This document shows positions 1 through 11,175 of a DNA stretch of 64,000 bases, in pieces. Source of the stretch: Myotis daubentonii. Its lineage: Eukaryota > Chordata > Mammalia > Chiroptera > Vespertilionidae. The first letter of the stretch is position 1. Each line of letters begins with the position of its first letter. The stretch covers positions 35,739,796 to 35,803,795 of the forward strand of contig NC_081842.1 of assembly GCF_963259705.1 (NCBI RefSeq), given 5' to 3'. The position numbers were made by a program, and so were the translations under genes. The notes beneath the pieces were generated by a model. It did no database searches, was not told where the DNA came from, and saw only the letters and a program-made list of their open reading frames with translations.

Positions 1-151
1 TTTTCCAATATTTAAAATTTAGACAGAAACATTTACAAATAAAGAAGTGATCTATCACAGCATATTGTCATAATTAAATATTTGTGAGAAAGGTTACATC
101 TTTTATGTGGGAAAGAGGACAAAAGCATATAAAACTAAAACAAATATGGAC
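1..151 (+). repeat. Direct duplication, copy 1 (cut by window edge)
   Basis: Bases 1-151 match 1223-1402 nearly base for base (only about half a dozen single-base changes plus one roughly 30-base block present only in the second copy, near 1358-1386). The first copy already matches at base 1, so its true left end is outside the window. It resembles no element I know. Confidence 0.85.
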
Positions 152-1222
152 ATTTTAGTGAGAAAGTGTTTTACTAGAGACTTCTAATTTGACTAAAGTT
201 ACCTGTAAAGTTTCTGAATCTCCATAATTAAGTGTAATTTGACAGAAAAGTCTAGGTCAGCCTTTTTATTTTTACTTTTGATATGATTTAAAGCATACTA
301 CTTATAAAACTAAGTGGTAATGTAACTTTTCCAGCAGATTTAATTTATATTTTAATTTCCATAAAATGCTAGCATTTAAATATGTAGTTTTCATGTAAGA
401 TTTACCTCCCTGCAGAACTAGAGAGATCTGTGCAAAAGTTGATCCTTAGGTTTATGCACTATTTTGATACACTAAGATAAATTATTTTAAAAGACAGAAT
501 TCTGTCATATTACTTTCACTGTCTCCGGGAAGAGTTCTCTTGAATGAATTAGCAACTCCTTCAATATCCTTGCCTTAATAAGTTTAATATCATTTATTAA
601 ATGAAGTTTCCTATGATTGTTAATATTTTCCTATATATTTTAATTTGATATGGAAAGAGTAACTGACTAATATAGCACTTAGCCAGCTGGGTCTCCCTAA
701 TAGAGCAGGAAGCCATCAACATTCAGCAAATACACGCTGAGTGCCTTTTGGATGCCAATCATAGGGGACAAAGTGGTTAAAAAGAAAGCTTTGGACATTG
801 CTTATATGTAGTTGGAAGTCTAATGGAAGAAACTGGAAGCCAGGTAAACAATTACAAGACTCCATGGCTTAATACTGCTAACTTAAAACATAAGTTATTT
901 AAACATCCTAAACTTTAGTTTCCTCATCTAAAAAATGGACAGATATGGCTACTGAATATGAATGTTCTAAAGATATACTGGAATGATTGATTCCATTATA
1001 CAATCTCTATAGAAAATGGGTAGCAAAGAGGACATAAACAGTTTAGTATTATATTCTTTTTCTTTTATATCATGTCATAAATCTGGCCTAGTTTAATCAT
1101 TCTCATAATACACACTTGCACATGTGCATTGACATACACATTCACATTCATAACTTCTGCTAATTTGAGGATAATAATCATGGGACTAGTTGCCACATAT
1201 TTTATATATTTACATGTACACT
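152..1222. other. Intron; faint L2/MIR-like relics only
   Basis: AT-rich sequence between the two duplicated blocks. About 700-960 has weak L2/MIR-like text (a run like ATTCAGCAAATACACGCTGA and CTTTAGTTTCCTCATCT). Nothing else is recognised. Confidence 0.5.
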
Positions 1223-1402
1223 TTTTCCAATATTTAAAATTTAGACAGAAGCATTTACAAATAAAGAAGTGATCTATCACAACATATTGTTCATAATTAA
1301 ATATTTGTGAGAAAGGTTACATTTTTTATGTGGGAAAGAGAACAAAAGCATATAAAATAAAAGTTTTCATGCAAGGATAGTTGAATTAAAACAAATATGG
1401 AC
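1223..1402 (+). repeat. Direct duplication, copy 2
   Basis: Second copy of the sequence at 1-151, same orientation, 1.2 kb downstream. It contains an extra block around 1358-1386 that is missing from copy 1. The two may be a local segmental duplication or terminal repeats of an unrecognised element spanning 1-1402. Confidence 0.85.
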
Positions 1403-1597
1403 TTTTTTCACAGACTCAAAGGCTTTCTAGTCGATTTCCAATTCTCTAACAGCTAGGCTTTCCTGTGATCTTCCTCTTGCCTTTATCTCCTTCTGCAGTT
1501 GCTCACTTCATACCCTCCTCGATTACTTCACTCTTCCCACATTGTCAAGCCTAAGAAAAATCTTCAACCCATAGTCAAATCCATAACTATTTCAGTT

Positions 1598-1662
1598 TTT
1601 TAAAATAAATTTTTATTTATTTTAGAGAAGGGAGAGGGAGAGAGAGAGAAAGAAACATCGCA
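1598..1662 (-). mobile_element. Ves SINE 3' fragment
   Basis: A-rich tail complement followed by the GGGAGAGGGAGAGAGAG block and AGAAACATCG of the Ves SINE, reading on the minus strand. It stops after about 65 bases, so it is a truncated copy. Confidence 0.6.
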
Positions 1663-1827
1663 CAAGACTTGTAGGCCAATTACAGCAAGGCTACAGTATT
1701 AGGTGGTTTGGACAGCACCAAGAACAATGCCATTGGGTAGAAAGTGAGATTGCACTCAGATTCCACTTCAAATTTCATATACCTTTCATCCAAAGTCATA
1801 GAGACAACTAAAAAAATCAATGATTAT

Positions 1828-2035
1828 GCCCTGGCGGTGTGGCTCGGTTGGTTGGGCATCGTCCCAGGCACCACAAAGTTGCTGGTTTGATTCCTGGTCA
1901 GGGCACTTGGATTGCTGGTTGGATCCCCAGTAAGGGGGGTGCAGGACGCAGCTCATCTATATTACACTCTTACATCGATGTTTCTCTCTTCTCCATTTCT
2001 CTCTCTCTAAAAATCATTAAACTATTATTTTTTTT
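1828..2035 (+). mobile_element. Ves SINE (diverged, near full length)
   Basis: Starts GCCCTGGCGGTGTGGCTC (tRNA-derived head, A box), then GGTTTGATTCCTGGTCAGGG (B-box region), the GTGCAGGACGCAGCT body and the CATCGATGTTTCTCTCTTC tail. It is flanked by near-identical 14-base direct repeats AAAAATCAATGATT / AAAAATCAATAATT, a target-site duplication. Confidence 0.85.
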
Positions 2036-2143
2036 AAAAATCAATAATTGAATAGTGAGTGGCAGGAAATTGCCTTCTGTTTTTTTGATGTTTATTTCCG
2101 GAAAGGGGAAGTTCAATGGTCAGATAGAGTTTACCTTCTAGAT

Positions 2144-2366
2144 CAGCGGTTTTCAACCTGTGGGTCTCTACCCATTTGGGGGTCCAATGACCCTTTCACA
2201 GGGGTCGCCTAAGACCATCGGAAAACACATATATAATTGCATATTGTTTTTGTGATTAATCACTCTGCTTTAATGAGGTTCAATTTGTAACAATGAAATT
2301 GGGGGTCACCACAACATGAGGAACTGTATTAAAGGGTCGCAGCATTAGGAAGGTTGAGAATCACTG
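2144..2366 (+). mobile_element. SPIN-type non-autonomous hAT element
   Basis: 223-bp element with terminal inverted repeats CAGCGGTTTTCAACCT and AGGTTGAGAATCACTG. It is flanked by 8-base direct repeats TTCTAGAT (2136-2143) and TTCTAGAC (2367-2374), as hAT transposons make. The interior, including GGGGTCGCCTAAGACCATCG and CACAACATGAGGAACTG, is what I know as SPIN (Space Invaders), a family described as horizontally transferred among tetrapods and abundant in Myotis bats. No coding capacity. Confidence 0.85.
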
Positions 2367-2424
2367 TTCTAGACAAATCTAATGGAAGATAAAGAATTTC
2401 CTCAAATTACCATTATATCAGATA

Positions 2425-2550
2425 CAGGGGTGGGCAAAAGTAGTTCCATAGTTGTTACAAATAAATAATATAATAATTAATAATAATTAAATAAAAAAAA
2501 CATGTGTTTCATAGCCTCACAACTGTAAACCTACTTTTGCCAACCCATGC
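2425..2550. mobile_element. Mariner-type MITE
   Basis: About 126 bp between a TA at 2423-2424 and an ATA at 2551. The left end CAGGGGTGGGCAAAAGTAG and the right end CTACTTTTGCCAACCCATG are inverted repeats. An AT-rich core lies between them. This is the form of bat mariner-derived miniature elements. A diverged relative is at 19231-19350. Confidence 0.7.
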
Positions 2551-3080
2551 ATATACTTTTCTGAGATACTTCTATCTCCTGGAACATTTTGCAGAAATTA
2601 CCCGCTGAGCTTCCTTCTTTGTCCTCAAGCACCTGGAACTGGTCCATCAGCTCTCTTCCTAGACTTTCAAGGCAACGACCCTATTTTCCCATTGCTCTCC
2701 AATCTCACTCAGGGAGATGATTGAGTCCTTTCAGAATGTTTAGTTCAGGAGCAGTTTACCAGAGCTGTTGTTGTTATTATTATTTTTTAAGAGTTTTATT
2801 CTTGGTTTACTATAGCAAAATAGAGTAAATAGGTTAAACATGGGAATGGCGGTACATTTACAGACACTCTCATCATCACTTGTTGTTGGTGAAAATGTAA
2901 ATGGAATAGGATTAATCACTTTTACACTAATTTATTTCATCCATTCTCACTTTGAGAAAGAATAATCTAGATCCAGTTTCTATATACTTCTTTTGTTTCT
3001 AGGATTTATAGAACAAATGAGGCTAAATCTTCTTTTTAGTCCACAAACCTTCTTATTGCATTTTTGGTAAAAACTGACTA
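2551..3080. other. Intron, nothing recognised
   Basis: Non-repetitive AT-rich sequence. A short (TTA)-rich run is at about 2768-2785. Confidence 0.5.
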
Positions 3081-3545
3081 ACTAACCAACATACTATTAC
3101 CTCTCTCAGCTGTACATCTCAACTGTTCCTTCTAACTGTTGAGTACCACCTGACAGTTGTTCCTTCCTTCATTGATACATTCCTGAAAATCCATCCTTAT
3201 CTAATGCCCACCCCCTATAAGAAAAACAATAACTTCCTCTTTCAAAATTCAGAAGTCATGTTTTCCACCTTAACATATTTGATGTCTTTGTTTCATTTGC
3301 AGAGGTCTTCATTCTCTCAGAGTTTGTACTTACCTCTGCCGAAAGGTTCACCTAGGTCAGTTCATGGCTTCTCATCATTTAGATGTGATTTCCTTAGCAA
3401 TGTCTTCCCTGACTTTCTTATCAAAATGACTCCCCATCCCTCTAAACTACTCTGTCCATATTTTCTTTAGGGCATAGCATAACTGGAATCTTCTGAACTG
3501 TCACTATCTTTCTTGACTTTTTTATTGTTGATGTCTCATCAAGAG
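3080..3545 (+). mobile_element. Probable L2 LINE relic
   Basis: Text such as CAATGTCTTCCCTGACTTTC, CTGTCCATATTTTC and GGGCATAGCATAACTGG resembles the 3' part of ancient mammalian L2. An 88-codon open frame at 3204-3470 has no protein similarity I can see and is taken as chance. Confidence 0.45.
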
Positions 3546-5330
3546 AAAGTAAACACAGTATAAAGCCAGTTTTTGTAACTCGTTTTCCTCCATACCTTCA
3601 GAAGCTAAAATACAACCTGACCCATGTGGTTGGAAAATAACAAACTTTTCTCTTTAATACCCCCTCTTTCTTGGACTTCCATAATTTTTGTTTTCTCCTG
3701 TTTATTTTCCTAGTTCTATACATATATTTTATGATTTCCTTTTTAAGATATATAGTTTTAACTTTTAAAATGACTGTTTAATATAAGTGGGTAGAAGGGA
3801 AAGATATTCTGGCTGATTTTTATTTTGAATATGTTGGCCAAATAATGCAAATGAGTAAATATTCTGTAAGGGCCTATTTGTTAAATCTGGGGCCACTTAA
3901 AATTATTTTTTCTTACTGATAATTTGTGTTTTCTAACTTACATGATTTTGTCTATTGACTTTGGAGACAATAGACTTAAAATATGGAAATGTAATCCTGA
4001 CAGAACTGTGCTTCACTTTGGTTAAATTTCTATGTTACACTTTTAACTTAATTTTATTATCTTTTAAATGGATGTGTACCTGTTATACTATTTTTAAAAA
4101 ATGCAAATATCTTAAATAATTACTGAATGTCAAGATACTGTATTTAGTATATCATTTTAGCAAATATTTTTCAAGTGTTTATTAAAGGAAAAAATGTGAT
4201 AAGTATGACATTTTTATCTGATTGCTTAAACCAAACATAGCAAAATGTATCATGTTTCTCATCCTTATTGTTGAATTCAGTTGTCATATACTAGTTTCCC
4301 ATACTAGCCGATGACCCTTCTGATTGCTTAGAAGTCCATCTTAACTGATAGTACTTGTGCTGCTTCAGTTATTAAATAATTTAAATAATTAAATATTAGT
4401 TATTCAAATGAACAATTATTTAATATTAAACTATTATATATTTTATATAGCACACTCCTTATGCCAATCTCTATTTAATTGACTTTGATTAGCTAGAATA
4501 ATGTTTAGAGAAGCAGTTTGATTCATGGAAGAACTATGATTGATTAGTGATGTCTGCCATGGGGGCGGGGAAGGAAGCAGCAATCGTTTTTTATGATTCA
4601 ATGCATTGTGGTTTTCCTAATAATGTCCATGATGAAAAGCACTTGCATGAACTTGAAAATGAAGTACTAATAAAATTCTAACAATCTCTGAATATTGAAC
4701 TCTTTGTAAGTACTAATATACTCATGCTATTTAGAAAGGATAAAGGTAAACATCAGAAATAATTTTGAATTTTCACATTTTTAATAAGCCTAAGCACTTT
4801 AATTTAAAGATTATTCAAAAGGTAAATTATATGAGATAGTAGTAAATTTCTAAAATAAAACTTATATTGAGATGAATGGTACTTCTGATAATGTATTTTG
4901 TCACTAGGAGAACTGCTTGAGTTTACGATTTCTAATTTTGAGGAGAAAATTACTGTTTTAGTCAAAGCAGGCTTTTCAAACATTCTGTACATTCAGAATC
5001 TCTCTTAGAGAGGAGCTAGGAGGATTCAGAGTGATTGATTTGGTTGAAAATGTCAAATCTGAAAATTTCCAAAGCATATATCATTTCCTAAGCATGAATA
5101 AATTTTGCTACTTCAAGGTAGAAGAGAAAACGTGGCACTGGATTATTCCTCAGTGTGGAGCCCAGGCCACCCCACAGGTGGATGTCCCCAGAGACACTTC
5201 TCTGACCTGGTTATTTTCTATGATTGTTCTTAGCTGATCACAGGAAATAATTTATTCATTTCTGTCTTCTATTGCTTCTGCTTAGGGTGCTTCTCCATTT
5301 TTATATAGAACCATAGAAATGTTATAGGTG
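3546..5330. other. Intron, nothing recognised
   Basis: AT-rich sequence with no gene, exon or clear transposon seen. Short open frames here have no recognisable similarity. Confidence 0.5.
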
Positions 5331-5374
5331 TGGTGTTTCCTGTGTCCCCACTTGTTCCTGGTAGAAGTGGGGTT

Positions 5375-5610
5375 CTTGGGATGCCACAAGAATAAGAATT
5401 TCCTAAGCCTCCCCCCGCACCACACACACAGGAGGATGAAGTATGGTGGAAAGTTTTATTGATGATGTAATAGTAAGGGTTCATCTCCCTCTGTCTTGCC
5501 ATGGAAAAAAAAGTACCCTTTTGTCTTCAGCAGAGCTAGGATTATACCCACTCTCAAGAGTTTCTGCTCTATATTAAAGTCTAGTCACGTCCAGTGTCTG
5601 GCCGGGTGAG
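5375..5610 (-). repeat. LTR-like interspersed repeat, copy A
   Basis: Shares an ordered series of blocks with 20225-20440: GGAAAG-TTTATTGAT, CTCTGTC-TTGCCATGG, GTCTTCAGCAGAGC, TTTCTGCTCTATATTAAAGT. On the minus strand the TTTATTGAT block reads ATCAATAAA, a polyadenylation signal such as lies in a retroviral LTR, and CTTTAATATAGAGC could be the TATA region. The element may continue to about 6060. Viral genes are not seen. Confidence 0.45.
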
Positions 5611-6186
5611 CTTGTGTTCCCAGCAGCCCATTGCGTGTGGCATCTGCATAGCCAAGGACCATGCAGCTTCTAGGGCCACTTGGCAGGCTCAAGGAGCAAG
5701 GGAGAAACAGGAGCACAAGAGGAACAAGAGAGAGAGAACTCCTTTGTCTGGGAATCTTAACTGGGAGCTTAACCAATGACTCCTTCTGGATTTCCTGTGC
5801 TTTCATTGACTCCACGCCTTAGCCAATTGTCTTTGTTCCCCAGGCTAGACTACATCACCCCACTTTCCTGTACCTGTGTCCATCTCCCCACTTGTTGGGC
5901 CCCTGCCCCCAGTGATCTGCAGGGAATGGATCTGTGCTTCTCTGTGGGGAGTGTGAAACTGCAGCTTCCTGGTGAAGCTGCCCAGAGGACTGTGCTTATA
6001 ATGTCTGGCCTCCCCTTTCCGCTCTTCCTATTTTAATATTAACTAGCTAGTTACAATGGTAACAGGAGCACTGACATAGTAGCATCACTTTTTAATATTT
6101 TTATTTTTAGTCCTGTTTATTTAATTGTCTGATTTATGATTCCTTCTATTTTACCATAGGTAGAAGATAATTTTATTTTATTTTTT

Positions 6187-6391
6187 AGATACATTTTTTA
6201 AAATTATTATTTCAGGGAGGAAGGGAGAGGGAGAGAGAGATGGAAACATCAATAAGAGAGAATCATTGACTGGCTACCTCCTACTGGGGATCGAGCCCGC
6301 AACCCAGGCATGTGCCCTTAACTGGAATCGAACCCAGGACCTTTCAGTCCACAGGCCAATGCTCTATCCACTGAGCCAAACCGGCTAGGGC
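6187..6391 (-). mobile_element. Ves SINE
   Basis: Full-length copy read on the minus strand: GCCCTAGCCGGTTTGGCTC head at the right end (complement of GAGCCAAACCGGCTAGGGC), a B box in GGTTCGATTCC form, and the GGGAGGAAGGGAGAGGGAGA purine block near the A-rich tail. Confidence 0.85.
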
Positions 6392-7990
6392 AATATTTTA
6401 ATGTTTAATATTTGTTCTAAAGTGTACCAATCTTCTTCTCTGTTGTCATCTCAATACGTGTTGTGTTTTTTTTGACAAGTATAAAATATTTGATTTTTTG
6501 TCTGAATTGTTTCTGTTGTTTTATTTGTTCTCAGTTTGAAATTTAACATATTATTTAAACAAATTTAAAGTGGAGATTTTTTCATATTTTTCTTTGGTAA
6601 AAAAAAAGACAAACATTTAAAACAAAACAGAACTAGTTCCATTTTACTCTGTCTCTCTCAGTACTCTCTCCTATCTGTCAATGAAGTCCACAATAGAACA
6701 ATGGGTGCACATGGAGTAAATAGTTAAACGGGTAATTAGGTTCCTGCTCATTTGACATTCCCCAAAGAGACTAGTTGGGTGTGACTCCATTCTTAATTTT
6801 TGCATGTAAATTAATCATAGTAGTCCAACCAGTTGAGTGAACAATTTTCTAGAGAGACACCATACATACAGTAAGAAGAGGTGCATTGCTGCAACTTGAA
6901 TGTGTGGAAAGAAATGGCTTGACATTTTATCATATCACTGTATATTGATTTGTGTCTAGGAAAAATTCAATGTGCTTTCTTGCAGCTGTGATTTTCAGCT
7001 TGCTTGAAGGTAAATAGGAAAGACATTTAGAAAGGACCTGGTTCTTTTGAAAGCAATAAATACATTTTTATTATCACCTGTCAAACCTTCAGAACATTGA
7101 GACTTTTGTAATTACTGATTTTTAATGAATAACCTCAAAGTGCATAAGCCAAAATCAACTAATATAATACTATAATATAATAATTCCTGTATTGAGGAAT
7201 ATTTTTGTGAAAAATAACAACCCTATTACTAGTATATTAAAATGCTTTAATGTGTTGACATGTGCTATTTGTAGAAGATGAGTGGAAAAATTATTTAATT
7301 GAAATTGCCATTGTTGATGCAAGTTATTGCTATTTTCCAATAATTAAATATCTTTTACAGAATTTTTATTTTTGTAGCTGCCATACCTTTCTGCTATGTA
7401 CACAACAAAACAACTCACAGACTGGTCTACGTCCTCTCAGACCAGTATGATTTCCCCTCAAACTCTCTCAAATAAGAAAAATATGTTCTTTAATGTAACC
7501 AATTGAGTAATAGCCCTGTTTTAAGATTCTCTCAGTGAATCACAAATAATTAGTAGGTAGCTTAAAAATTTGAAGTGGAAACTATGAATTATCTCATTTT
7601 TCAATGTGAGTATTAGTATTATGTGATCAGTTATTTAATCAAGTCTTTAAATTCCTAAATCAACAAATATGCATATCATAATGGCATCAGCAAACTCTAA
7701 AGTGGTATTAATAAAGCACTGATTTAATCACATTTTTATTGGAAGAGAATTATAATAAAAATATTCTGACAGAAGTTTGTTTAACAAATTAGGTTTTCTT
7801 GGCAAATCCATTTGAAAGTACAGCTTTACTTTTCAGAGATATTTTATAAGGTGTAATCATTTTAATTTAAGACAGATAAGTCAACAGTGTATGCAGGGTA
7901 CCTGGGTGAGAATGGGTACACAATGGACCCATCACTAAGAAAATTTCACTGTACTAGAAAATGAAACATAGATAAGTTTGTGGGTCCTGG
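6392..7990. other. Intron, nothing recognised
   Basis: AT-rich non-coding sequence. No transposon or conserved gene fragment was recognised. Confidence 0.5.
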
Positions 7991-7997
7991 GGGGTTG

Positions 7998-8490
7998 TTA
8001 AGAGAGACAGAAACTTGGATTCAAATTAGAATTGAACATCAGAAAGATAAAATTCAGCAGGCAGATAACATTTGAAATGAGTTTTAATGTATTTTGTAAA
8101 GTTCTTACAAATGAATATGACTTAATTGCTAAGGAAATACTCTCTATGCCAGAAATATTTCTTCTAACACACTTACCAATCTCTTGGTGGTATTCATATG
8201 TTCTTCTAAAAACAGAATTCTTTCTTGAAGTGAGACCTGTATGGAAGCCCTTTTCAAATACTGGCTGAAGTGCATTAGCTCCAATTGACAACCATGGGCA
8301 TTTCAAGATCTGGATCCTCCTTCTTCATACTTTCACTGCTTGGCACCACTAAGTCCTTATCAACACTTCCTTGCAGATATGCTGGAGATTGAAACAGCAC
8401 ATTTTGTGTTGTAATATCATTTTTCCAGTGAAAAGCATAACAACTATTTTTATAATGGAAATTACAGAAAGTAGGGATGAGATATATCAT
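7998..8490 (-). pseudogene. Possible broken coding fragment, unrecognised
   Basis: Read on the minus strand, 8490-8275 is open for 71 codons with protein-like text (DKDLVVPSSESMKKEDPDLE). After its stop, a different frame gives LELMHFSQYLKRASIQV and LQERILFLEEHMNTTKRL, which looks like an amphipathic helix. That stretch ends at TTG|GTAAGTGTG, a good donor-like site. The plus strand is also open over part of this region, which weakens the case. I do not recognise a family. It could be an old retrocopy, a relic exon, or chance. Confidence 0.25.
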
Positions 8491-8499
8491 CTTGGCTCA

Positions 8500-9232
8500 T
8501 AGGAATATGTGTTTGAGAAAACCTTCAGTGCAGTACTTTTCAAGGAGTAAGAAAGGGCAACTATATCAGAGGATGCCCATTAGGATCTCCGGAAAGTCAT
8601 GTCATTTTTATGTTAATAACTGGGGACTTTTAAAATTGAGAAATATTGATGTAGAGTATAACTGTCTGGGATGGGGGGGGGGGGAGGCTATGGCAGAAAT
8701 AGTAATAGTTTGGGACCATATTCTAAAGTCCTTGAATGCCAGATTGATGCAGGTGGGAGTATAAGTTTTTTCCTTCACAACTCAAGGGGTTATCATTCAC
8801 ACATAGATACATGCACAACCTGAACAGCTTTGCATGATGGACTTTACACTCAATTTGGATAACAGTACAGGGTCTTTGAATTTTTTTTAAGCCTGAGAAT
8901 GATATGACTGTAGTTGAACCTTAAGGGATTTAATCTTGCAGTGTTTTATAAAATGATTCAAAATCCAGAAATACGAATCTAAAATACAATAAACTTGGTG
9001 GTCTGTAACTTCGTGAGAAGGGAGATGACCAAGCAAACATGACCCTCAAACATCCTCTCAAGTGACCACAAGAGTCACTGTACCTGACAGAAGTAGAAAG
9101 GGCAGGTTTGTGGTTATTGGGACAAGGGAAGAGAATGAATTGATTCCCCTTGACCATTTCACATTCTAGGAATGATTTTGTCATACCAAATGGATTTGCT
9201 ATCATTCTTCCAACAAGGCTTTATTTTCCTTT
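8500..9232. other. Intron upstream of the first exon
   Basis: No gene or clear transposon recognised. A G-run lies at about 8671-8684 and the rest is ordinary AT-rich intron. Confidence 0.5.
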
Positions 9233-9256
9233 GTGTGTTTTTTCCTTCTCTTTCAG

Positions 9257-9376
9257 GCTGAAATCATTGATGTGAGTTATGGAAAGGCAGATGATTTAAA
9301 AAGGATAAAAAATATGAGAAATATAACAAACCAGATTGCACTCCTGAAATTAGGAAAATTGCCACTACTTTATAAG
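9257..9376 (+). CDS. NAALADL2: NAALADL2 internal exon (40 codons)
   Basis: The exon encodes 40 residues beginning AEIIDVSYGKADDLKR and ending LGKLPLLYK, which I recognise as NAALADL2, a glutamate-carboxypeptidase-II/transferrin-receptor-like type II membrane glycoprotein whose catalytic activity is not established. It is preceded by a strong pyrimidine tract ending TTCTCTTTCAG and followed by the donor AAG|GTTGGT, so both splice phases are 0. In this family the segment lies just before and into the protease-associated (PA) domain, facing the cell exterior. An N-glycosylation sequon Asn-Ile-Thr is at exon residues 22-24 (9320-9328). There is no stop or frameshift. A (TG)n tract starts about 100 bases into the following intron. 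The assignment rests on remembered protein similarity; exon number is not claimed. Confidence 0.9.
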
Positions 9377-9473
9377 GTTGGTCCAATGGTTATTTTTTGG
9401 TGGTGGGATGAATATATGTATATTTTTTGCTTTATTGCAGTTATATGCCTCTGTGAGTGTGAAGTGAGTGTGT

Positions 9474-9475
<2 letters not shown>

Positions 9476-9518
<43 letters not shown>
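9476..9518 (+). repeat. (TG)n microsatellite near splice donor
   Basis: About 21 TG units beginning some 100 bases after the donor of the exon at 9257-9376. On the transcript this is a UG repeat, the class of site bound by TDP-43 and CELF proteins; any splicing effect here is inference. Confidence 0.95.
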
Positions 9519-9520
<2 letters not shown>

Positions 9521-10623
9521 GGGAGGTAGAGAGTGTCACAGCAAGATGGCTTTTCCAAAACAGAACATTTTAAATTAACATTTTTAAGAAAAAGAGGTTG
9601 TTATCCTTATAACTTAATACAGAAGATACTGTAAGCCAAGCATTAGTGAGTTTGTGAGACCTTGATAAAATTGGCATAAATTTCATAATGATACCTGTCT
9701 GGAATACTGAAAATGAGAATAATGGTGTCCTCTTCTTATGACATATGTTAAACTTTTAATCTATTGACAAAACTGACTAATTACTATATTGTTTATGTTA
9801 TACTAGTATCTGGCTGATTTATACTCCTTAGTGATTGATTTTGTCAACTGTATAACTTCACAGTTACTGACTGTGCTAGGAATTTAATTGAACGGTAATA
9901 TGCTTAGGAGAAGCAGATTCTTGATTTACTTATTTAAATAGAAGTTTATTAACACTTATCCATCAGATGCATTTACATAATTAAAGCAGTTTGATCTAAG
10001 TATCACATAATGAGCCACCATCATAGACAGCCACTATTGCTCATTTGTACTTAATTTTCTTTTACTATTAAAAATAATGGTCAGTATAGTTATATCACTG
10101 AAACTATCTGGTTCTGAAGATCTATTGGCTTTATCTTCATCCAACCCTAGATGAGCTGTGTTAATTGCCAGGTCTGAAAAAGTTTCAGAAATCTGTTGGC
10201 ATACTCTGTAAGGAGACAAGAGTACATCGTGTGCCTGTTTTTTATTATCTTCCAAGGATGCCCTTACACCTAAATCAGTGTGTGATAATATATAACTGTC
10301 CAGAATTTTAAGATGGTCATGAAAATATTGTATACACTGCTATAAATTTTTACAGGATAATTTGCCAACATGTATTAAATGCTTTAAAATAATCACATTT
10401 TGATCCAGTAATTCCAGTTCAATCAATATACTCTAAAGGGAAATAAAACAGAGTTGATAAACACAATGATGACCAGTGATGTGACAGAATATCCAATTAA
10501 GTATTGAAACTTATGCTACATTTGTACAGCTGAATACTGTACAATAATTACAATTCAAAGAAAAATAATGATGTGGAAATTCTCATAAATCAAACAAATA
10601 AGTTATAAAGAGGACATTTATAA
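9519..10623. other. Intron, nothing recognised
   Basis: AT-rich sequence with no transposon or exon recognised. A minus-strand frame of 73 codons at 10034-10255 has no similarity I can name. Confidence 0.5.
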
Positions 10624-11175
10624 TCCTATCTAATAAAAGAGAAACATGGTAATTGGCATACAACCACTACCCTTCCCATTGGCTAATCAGGGCAATATGC
10701 AAATTCACTGCCAGCCAAGATGGCGGCCGGCAGCCAGGCAGCTTGAAACTAACATGAAGCTTGCTTGCTTCAGTGACGGAGGACTCCAACATTCCCTGCC
10801 TGCCTTGCTGGCCTCTGAGCTGCAACTCGAAGCAACTATGTAACAAATATAGAAGCTAAACAAAACTCCAGAAACCTGCTTTAGTCCGCCGGGCTTCAGC
10901 CAGCAGTATCGCAACATTGTAAGCAAAGGCCAGAAACCTACTTTCAGCAGCGGAGGCCTAAGAGCTGGAGCCAAGCCTCAGAGCTAAAGCTGGCCCAGAA
11001 TAAAATAAGACAAAAGAAAAAAGGAGTGGTTTGGAGCTTCAGTCACCCCCAGCCTGAAAACAGCCCTCAGCCCCTCACCCAGACTGGCCAGGCACCCCAG
11101 TTGGGACCCCCACCCTGATCCAGGACACCCTTCAGGGCAAACCAGCCGGCCCCCACCCGTGCACCAGGCCTCTAG
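10624..11175 (+). mobile_element. Non-autonomous Helitron (Helibat type), first of a tandem pair
   Basis: Begins TCCTATCTAATAAAAGAG and contains the usual GGCTAATCAGGGCAATATGC. It has a GC-rich body with AAGATGGCGGCCGGCAGCC and ends CACCAGGCCTCTAG (11162-11175), the CTRR-type Helitron terminus. It is 552 bp with no transposase-sized frame. The next Helitron starts at the very next base. Confidence 0.85.

Noticed and set aside
9233..9256. Upstream ATG of the open frame covering the first exon
   Set aside because: It lies in the pyrimidine tract before the splice acceptor; the coding part starts after TTTCAG at 9257.
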